NCBI RefSeq assembly: GCF_004197395.1
Contig: NZ_SELS01000034.1
Coordinates: 1 to 64,000 of the forward strand
DNA: 64,000 nt
Source: Paraburkholderia sp. UYCP14C
GTDB lineage: Bacteria; Pseudomonadota; Gammaproteobacteria; Burkholderiales; Burkholderiaceae
Direction: 5' to 3'
A model generated the notes under the pieces. It was not told the DNA's origin. It did not search any database and worked only from the letters and a program-made list of their open reading frames with translations. The position numbers were made by a program, and so were the translations under genes. This document shows positions 60,366 to 64,000 of this stretch, piece by piece. The stretch's first letter is position 1. Each line of letters starts with the position of its first letter.

Positions 60366-61420
60366 AGCAGCGGCTTCGCCAGTTTGGCCAGCGCCCCGCC
60401 GGTTGCTCCCGTGCCGCCCCCGAACATGCCGGCGATCTTCGGAATCTCGAACGACACCAGGAACACGAAAAGCGAGAGGTCAAAGACGTAACCGGCCGAC
60501 AGTGAAGTGGTCAGTCCCGCGCTGGCCGCGTCCTTGACTGCGTTGACGAGAGTACCCGTGACGAGCTTCATCATGATGGCGGCCACGACCATATACATGC
60601 CCGCGGTGATCATGAAGTCGAGCCATGACTTGAAGTAGCTCCGTGTGAATGACGAAAATCCGAGCGCAAACGCGATCTGGCCCATGACCGCGCCGCACGC
60701 AAACTGCAACTGCCCCACATTGATGTAGAACACGAAGATGACCGCCGTGATCGACAGGACAAACCAGGCAAGAAGCAGCGGTATAACGCCAATCAGCACC
60801 GAGATGTATTCGGTCCATGAGGCACCGGAGAACGCCTTGATGACCGCGTCGAAAAGCTGGCTGGCGGCATTGCCGATGATGCTGACCGAACTGCCCATGT
60901 TCGTGCCGCCGGCAATCTCTGACGACAGTGTCTGGAACCACTTGTAGAAGGACGGAACCCAGGTCGCGTAGCCGACGTAGAAGGATGCAAAAATGCCGAG
61001 CATCCCGAGCTCCTCGAAAAGCGCGATCCATGCCATGACCGGGTCTTTTGTTGCGGCGAAGCGGACCGCGGCCAGCACGATCGTGATAACCGCAAGGCCA
61101 CTGGCGAACTTGTCCGATTCCTGGCTGATGCTCTGGCTTGCATCAGCGGCGGCACTGACCACCGAGGCAAACATCGCGTTGAGCTTCGCCATCGCATTCG
61201 CATTGGCCTGCCCAAGTTCTCCCGGCTTGACCAGCGACGCAGCCGTGGCACCCGAGCTCGACGGACTGGGCGTGTTGGAAGCGGGCACCACGGTGCCGTC
61301 CGGCAGGGTCGTAGGTTCGTCTGCGATCGCAAACCCTGGCCACGCGAACACACACAGCGGCACCAGCACCGTCAGAAAAAGCCGGTTCAGATAGCGAAGC
61401 ATGTTCAGCCCTGCCCGCAT
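60362..61420 (-). CDS. VirB6/TrbL-like inner-membrane transfer protein
   Basis: The 352-residue product has a cleavable-looking signal (LRYLNRLFLTVLVPLCVFAW) and five or six membrane helices ('GLAVITIVLAAVRFAA', 'LGMLGIFASFYVGYATWV', 'VLIGVIPLLLAWFVLSITAV', 'AGMYMVVAAIMMKLVTG'). A glycine-rich C terminus follows. This is the TrbL/VirB6 pattern of the secretion channel. ATG at 61420 overlaps the previous stop; an internal ATG at 61402 with CAGGGC upstream could be the real start. Confidence 0.75.
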   Translation of the reverse strand: MRAGLNMLRYLNRLFLTVLVPLCVFAWPGFAIADEPTTLPDGTVVPASNTPSPSSSGATAASLVKPGELGQANANAMAKLNAMFASVVSAAADASQSISQESDKFASGLAVITIVLAAVRFAATKDPVMAWIALFEELGMLGIFASFYVGYATWVPSFYKWFQTLSSEIAGGTNMGSSVSIIGNAASQLFDAVIKAFSGASWTEYISVLIGVIPLLLAWFVLSITAVIFVFYINVGQLQFACGAVMGQIAFALGFSSFTRSYFKSWLDFMITAGMYMVVAAIMMKLVTGTLVNAVKDAASAGLTTSLSAGYVFDLSLFVFLVSFEIPKIAGMFGGGTGATGGALAKLAKPLL

Positions 61421-62154
61421 CAGAAGCCATAGGACGCGCGTTCTGCGTCCTGTTGATCCAGGAAGCTTTTCGCGGCGGCTGAGCGGTTCTTGTCGTCCTC
61501 GTTGGCAATCGACTGCTTCTGTGCATCCTGCTGCTGTTTGCCGGCCGTCATCTGGATCAGGTCACTCATCTGGCTCGATACGATGTCCAGATAATGCGTC
61601 GTCATCTCAGCGGTTGCCTGTTGCGTCGGCGTGAGCGACATCTGCGACTGCAGTTCCTGGCGGCGTTTGGCCAGCGTCTGGGCGTGCACCATGACGTCAT
61701 TGCCTGTCTGAAAGAGGCGCGTGGCCTCGTTATCACGCTGGTTGTAGAGCGTTGCCATGTCGGCGAACCACTGCGAATTCGACTTGCCCGAGCGGGAAAT
61801 CAGTGTCTGGACGTGATTGATCCACTGACTGCCCTCGTTGAGGTCACCGTACATGTCAGTCAGGGTGCTTTTGAGCTGCGTGAACTTGCTGATGTCGCCG
61901 GTGATCTGGTCGTACTGCGCCTTCATGGCAGACGGGTCGAGGTTCGTCGCCTGCAGCAGCTGGTTTGCCATCATCTGGTACTGGTAGACGATGTTGCTGT
62001 CCTGATAGATCTCGGTCTTCACGGCCTTCGCCGCAGTGATGATGTTCTGCGCGAGGTTAGACGCGTCAATGACGGGCAGCACGGCGTTGGCAGCGTGCGA
62101 CATACCGAGCATAAGGCCTGCGGCGAGCGTCAGGTGGCCAAGGATCATTTTCAT
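61420..62154 (-). CDS. VirB5/TrbJ-like transfer protein
   Basis: The 244-residue product has a signal peptide (MKMILGHLTLAAGLMLGMSH). The mature part is almost wholly alpha-helical, with 'NLAQNIITAAKAVKTEIYQD' and 'DMATLYNQRDNEATRLFQTG'. This matches TrbJ/VirB5 minor pilus or adhesin subunits. It lies directly between the VirB4-like and VirB6-like genes, the usual order. It ends within the VirB6-like start codon. Confidence 0.78.
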   Translation of the reverse strand: MKMILGHLTLAAGLMLGMSHAANAVLPVIDASNLAQNIITAAKAVKTEIYQDSNIVYQYQMMANQLLQATNLDPSAMKAQYDQITGDISKFTQLKSTLTDMYGDLNEGSQWINHVQTLISRSGKSNSQWFADMATLYNQRDNEATRLFQTGNDVMVHAQTLAKRRQELQSQMSLTPTQQATAEMTTHYLDIVSSQMSDLIQMTAGKQQQDAQKQSIANEDDKNRSAAAKSFLDQQDAERASYGF

Positions 62155-62164
62155 CGTGGGTTTC

Positions 62165-64000
62165 CTAGTCGAGAGTCAGCATTTCGCGCACATAGGCCTC
62201 GCGCCAGTCCGGTGCGCCGGACGTGTAGTGCCTGTCGAGCACCGCCTGCGCGCGGCCGTCCGAGCGCAGCACCGCTAGCGTTTCCTTCGGGAAGCTCGCC
62301 TGCAGCATGCGGGTCTGGTCCGGCGTCACCCACAGGTAATCGCGGTTCGGCACGGCGTTGGCCAGCATGTCGATCTGATGTTCCGTCAGCCCGAACAGGT
62401 CGCGATACAGATGCAGGTTGTTCTTTGCATCCTTGTTGGGCAGATAGAAGATGTTGGGAATGTTCTCTTTGAGAATTTCAAAGTTCGGGATGCGGGCCAC
62501 CTGGGAAAGCGACTGCGTCGCGAGCAGTAGCGTCGCATTCAGCTTGCGGATGGTGACTGCCCAGATTTCCAGCCGCTGGTAGAAGCGCGGATACTGGAAG
62601 AAGAAGCCCGCCTCCTCCACTTCGATGACTGTGTAGCGCTTGCCGTCAAGCCATTGCGCGATACGGTAGAACGCGTAATCCATGAACAGCGCCGCGGCCA
62701 CCGGATAGTTCTGGAACAGGTCGCCCATTTCGATCGAGATGTCGTCGGACAGCGAGAAGGCGTCGTCGATGTGGTCGAAAAACCGGCCGTTCTTTTCGCC
62801 CTGGGTCCAGACGGCGAGCCGCTCGCGCAGCTCGATCGGCAGAAGCGCGTTCAGGTTGGACAGTGTCCAGAGGTCTCGCGGGTAGCCCGTACCCAGGACC
62901 GTGACTTTCTCGAAAATCGTGCGCTGCTGTTGCGGCGAGCATCGGAAGTCATCGTCCTCGATCGCCATCTGTACCCATTCGGCGACGTACGGGAAGTGCT
63001 TTGAATCGTGCAGCAGCGAAAGCGGATTGACCGAGGTTCCGGCCTCAAAGCGCCCCGTCGCGTCGACGAACCGTCCGCCCGCGAGCAGGGTCGGGATGCG
63101 GGTCGAGCGGTCCTTGTCGAACCGGATTCGCCGCGCCTTGTGGCGCCCGGTCTGGGAGACCAGGAAATTCAGGAAGATCGACTTGCCCGCGCCAATCGGG
63201 CCAATCACGAGCGCGTGCGACTTGCCGCCCGGATGGTGCAGACTCACGCGCTGCAGCGTCTTGTGACGGGTCGGCAGCATCGTGAGCGGCCCGGTCTTCT
63301 CACCGGACTGCTGCGTGAGCCACGCATTGACCGTGTCGCCCTCCGATACGCTGCGCACCGGGGCGATATCGGACACGGCCGGCGTTTCGACAAACTGCAA
63401 TCGCCTCTGCTGGTCCCACCGGCCCGGCAGCGTCGTCTGCCAGGCGGCAAACAAATTGTCCCGCTCGAGGATCACGCCGAATCCCGCGTTGCCGATGCGG
63501 CCTATCACCTCGCGCGTTGCGTCGTCGCATTCGTCGACCGTATCGCCATAGACGATCACCGAGACGTTCGCAAAGCCATACTGCTGCCCGTCCGCGACCA
63601 GTTTGGCCAGCGCCTTTTCCGCTTCATCAGCGAGACGCTCGCGGCCTTCGTCGTTTTTCTGCTCCTCCTTCGAGAAGTAGGCCTTGAGGATCGACCAGGG
63701 GTTGAACGCCGCGACCTTATAGAACTTGCGGATTTTCTCGATGTACGCGCTCGCCTTCGTTGTGTCCAGAAAGCGGAACATGACGCACACGTCCAGTTCG
63801 GCGTCGACTTCGGCGAGCACGTCCAGTGCGGCTTCCTGAAAGCCCATCCACTCCTTGACCGCGATGATCTTCGCGTACCGTTTGCCGTGCGCCGATTCGA
63901 ACATCAGCGTGTCGGCACCGATCGTGACTTCGCTCTCGGTCAGGTGCGTATCGAGCATCGTGACGGGATACCGCACGCGCCGAGGCGGCACCGACGGATT
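62165..64000 (-). CDS. VirB4/TraC-type transfer ATPase, 5' end outside window
   Basis: At least 611 residues are visible and the frame stays open to the window edge. It has Walker A 'VIGPIGAGKSIFLNF' and a Walker B region 'YTVIEVEEAGFFFQYP'. The sensor segment 'ATLLLATQSLSQVA' and the C-terminal 'LFGLTEHQIDMLANAV' follow. VirB4 ATPases energise pilus assembly and DNA transfer. The Walker B acidic position is EVEEAG rather than the common DEAW. Typical VirB4 proteins have about 800 residues, so some 200 are missing from view. Confidence 0.85.
   Translation of the reverse strand, partial: NPSVPPRRVRYPVTMLDTHLTESEVTIGADTLMFESAHGKRYAKIIAVKEWMGFQEAALDVLAEVDAELDVCVMFRFLDTTKASAYIEKIRKFYKVAAFNPWSILKAYFSKEEQKNDEGRERLADEAEKALAKLVADGQQYGFANVSVIVYGDTVDECDDATREVIGRIGNAGFGVILERDNLFAAWQTTLPGRWDQQRRLQFVETPAVSDIAPVRSVSEGDTVNAWLTQQSGEKTGPLTMLPTRHKTLQRVSLHHPGGKSHALVIGPIGAGKSIFLNFLVSQTGRHKARRIRFDKDRSTRIPTLLAGGRFVDATGRFEAGTSVNPLSLLHDSKHFPYVAEWVQMAIEDDDFRCSPQQQRTIFEKVTVLGTGYPRDLWTLSNLNALLPIELRERLAVWTQGEKNGRFFDHIDDAFSLSDDISIEMGDLFQNYPVAAALFMDYAFYRIAQWLDGKRYTVIEVEEAGFFFQYPRFYQRLEIWAVTIRKLNATLLLATQSLSQVARIPNFEILKENIPNIFYLPNKDAKNNLHLYRDLFGLTEHQIDMLANAVPNRDYLWVTPDQTRMLQASFPKETLAVLRSDGRAQAVLDRHYTSGAPDWREAYVREMLTLD

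Overview
The window looks like part of a large replicon of a Burkholderia sensu lato bacterium (Paraburkholderia, Caballeronia or Burkholderia). The evidence is GC-rich coding sequence, a Burkholderia-type porin, a DUF4148 secreted protein, an extra bS21 gene, many PAS histidine kinases and several IS families common in this group. No rRNA, tRNA or CRISPR array was seen. The organism is inferred from protein style, not from a marker gene.

Positions 1 to about 35,000 are an accessory, IS-scarred region. It starts with the 3' end of an IS1182-type transposase. Next comes a decayed copy of a small cassette whose intact copy lies at 18.3-19.9 kb: two small proteins, a trypsin-like protease and a 90-residue protein. 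Further on are a lysine-rich peptide, bS21, a RIO-type kinase, PAS sensor kinases, a single-domain receiver, a cold-shock protein, a patatin-like lipoprotein, a pseudogenised LuxR-type response regulator and a porin. At 23.7-26.7 kb an IS1111-group element (IS110 family) abuts a frameshifted IS1182 element. A DUF2092/repeat-protein cell-envelope operon follows. A K+ channel-SulP transporter pair and a small secreted protein then lie behind sequences that match FNR/ANR boxes.

From about 35 kb to the right edge the DNA reads as the backbone of a conjugative plasmid or ICE. A leftward (minus-strand) block at 35.1-47.1 kb encodes a TGT/DpdA-like transglycosylase, a DndC-like ATP-pyrophosphatase with an Fe-S cysteine cluster, unknown proteins, an SbcC/Rad50-like ATPase with an SbcD/Mre11-like phosphoesterase, and a Gp3/RDF-like protein. 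The genes are separated by strikingly regular palindromes. A divergent, hairpin-dense region at 47.1-47.7 kb separates this block from a rightward group: an AcaB/DUF1845-like protein, a TM proline-rich protein, a bactofilin and a frameshifted secreted protein. A lone TnpB element follows. Leftward again come a UvrD-like helicase and accessory genes, and then a transfer module in the order VirB4/TraC - VirB5/TrbJ-like - VirB6/TrbL-like - TraI_2-like (MobH) - TraD - two small proteins - DUF4400. This resembles the SXT/IncA-C type of mobilisation module.

The most unusual content is the DpdA-like plus DndC-like operon, a possible DNA- or nucleotide-modification system, together with the repeated intergenic palindromes that punctuate this operon. 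The cassette duplication, the candidate bridge RNA and TnpB guide RNA, and the structured array at 47.12-47.28 kb also deserve attention.
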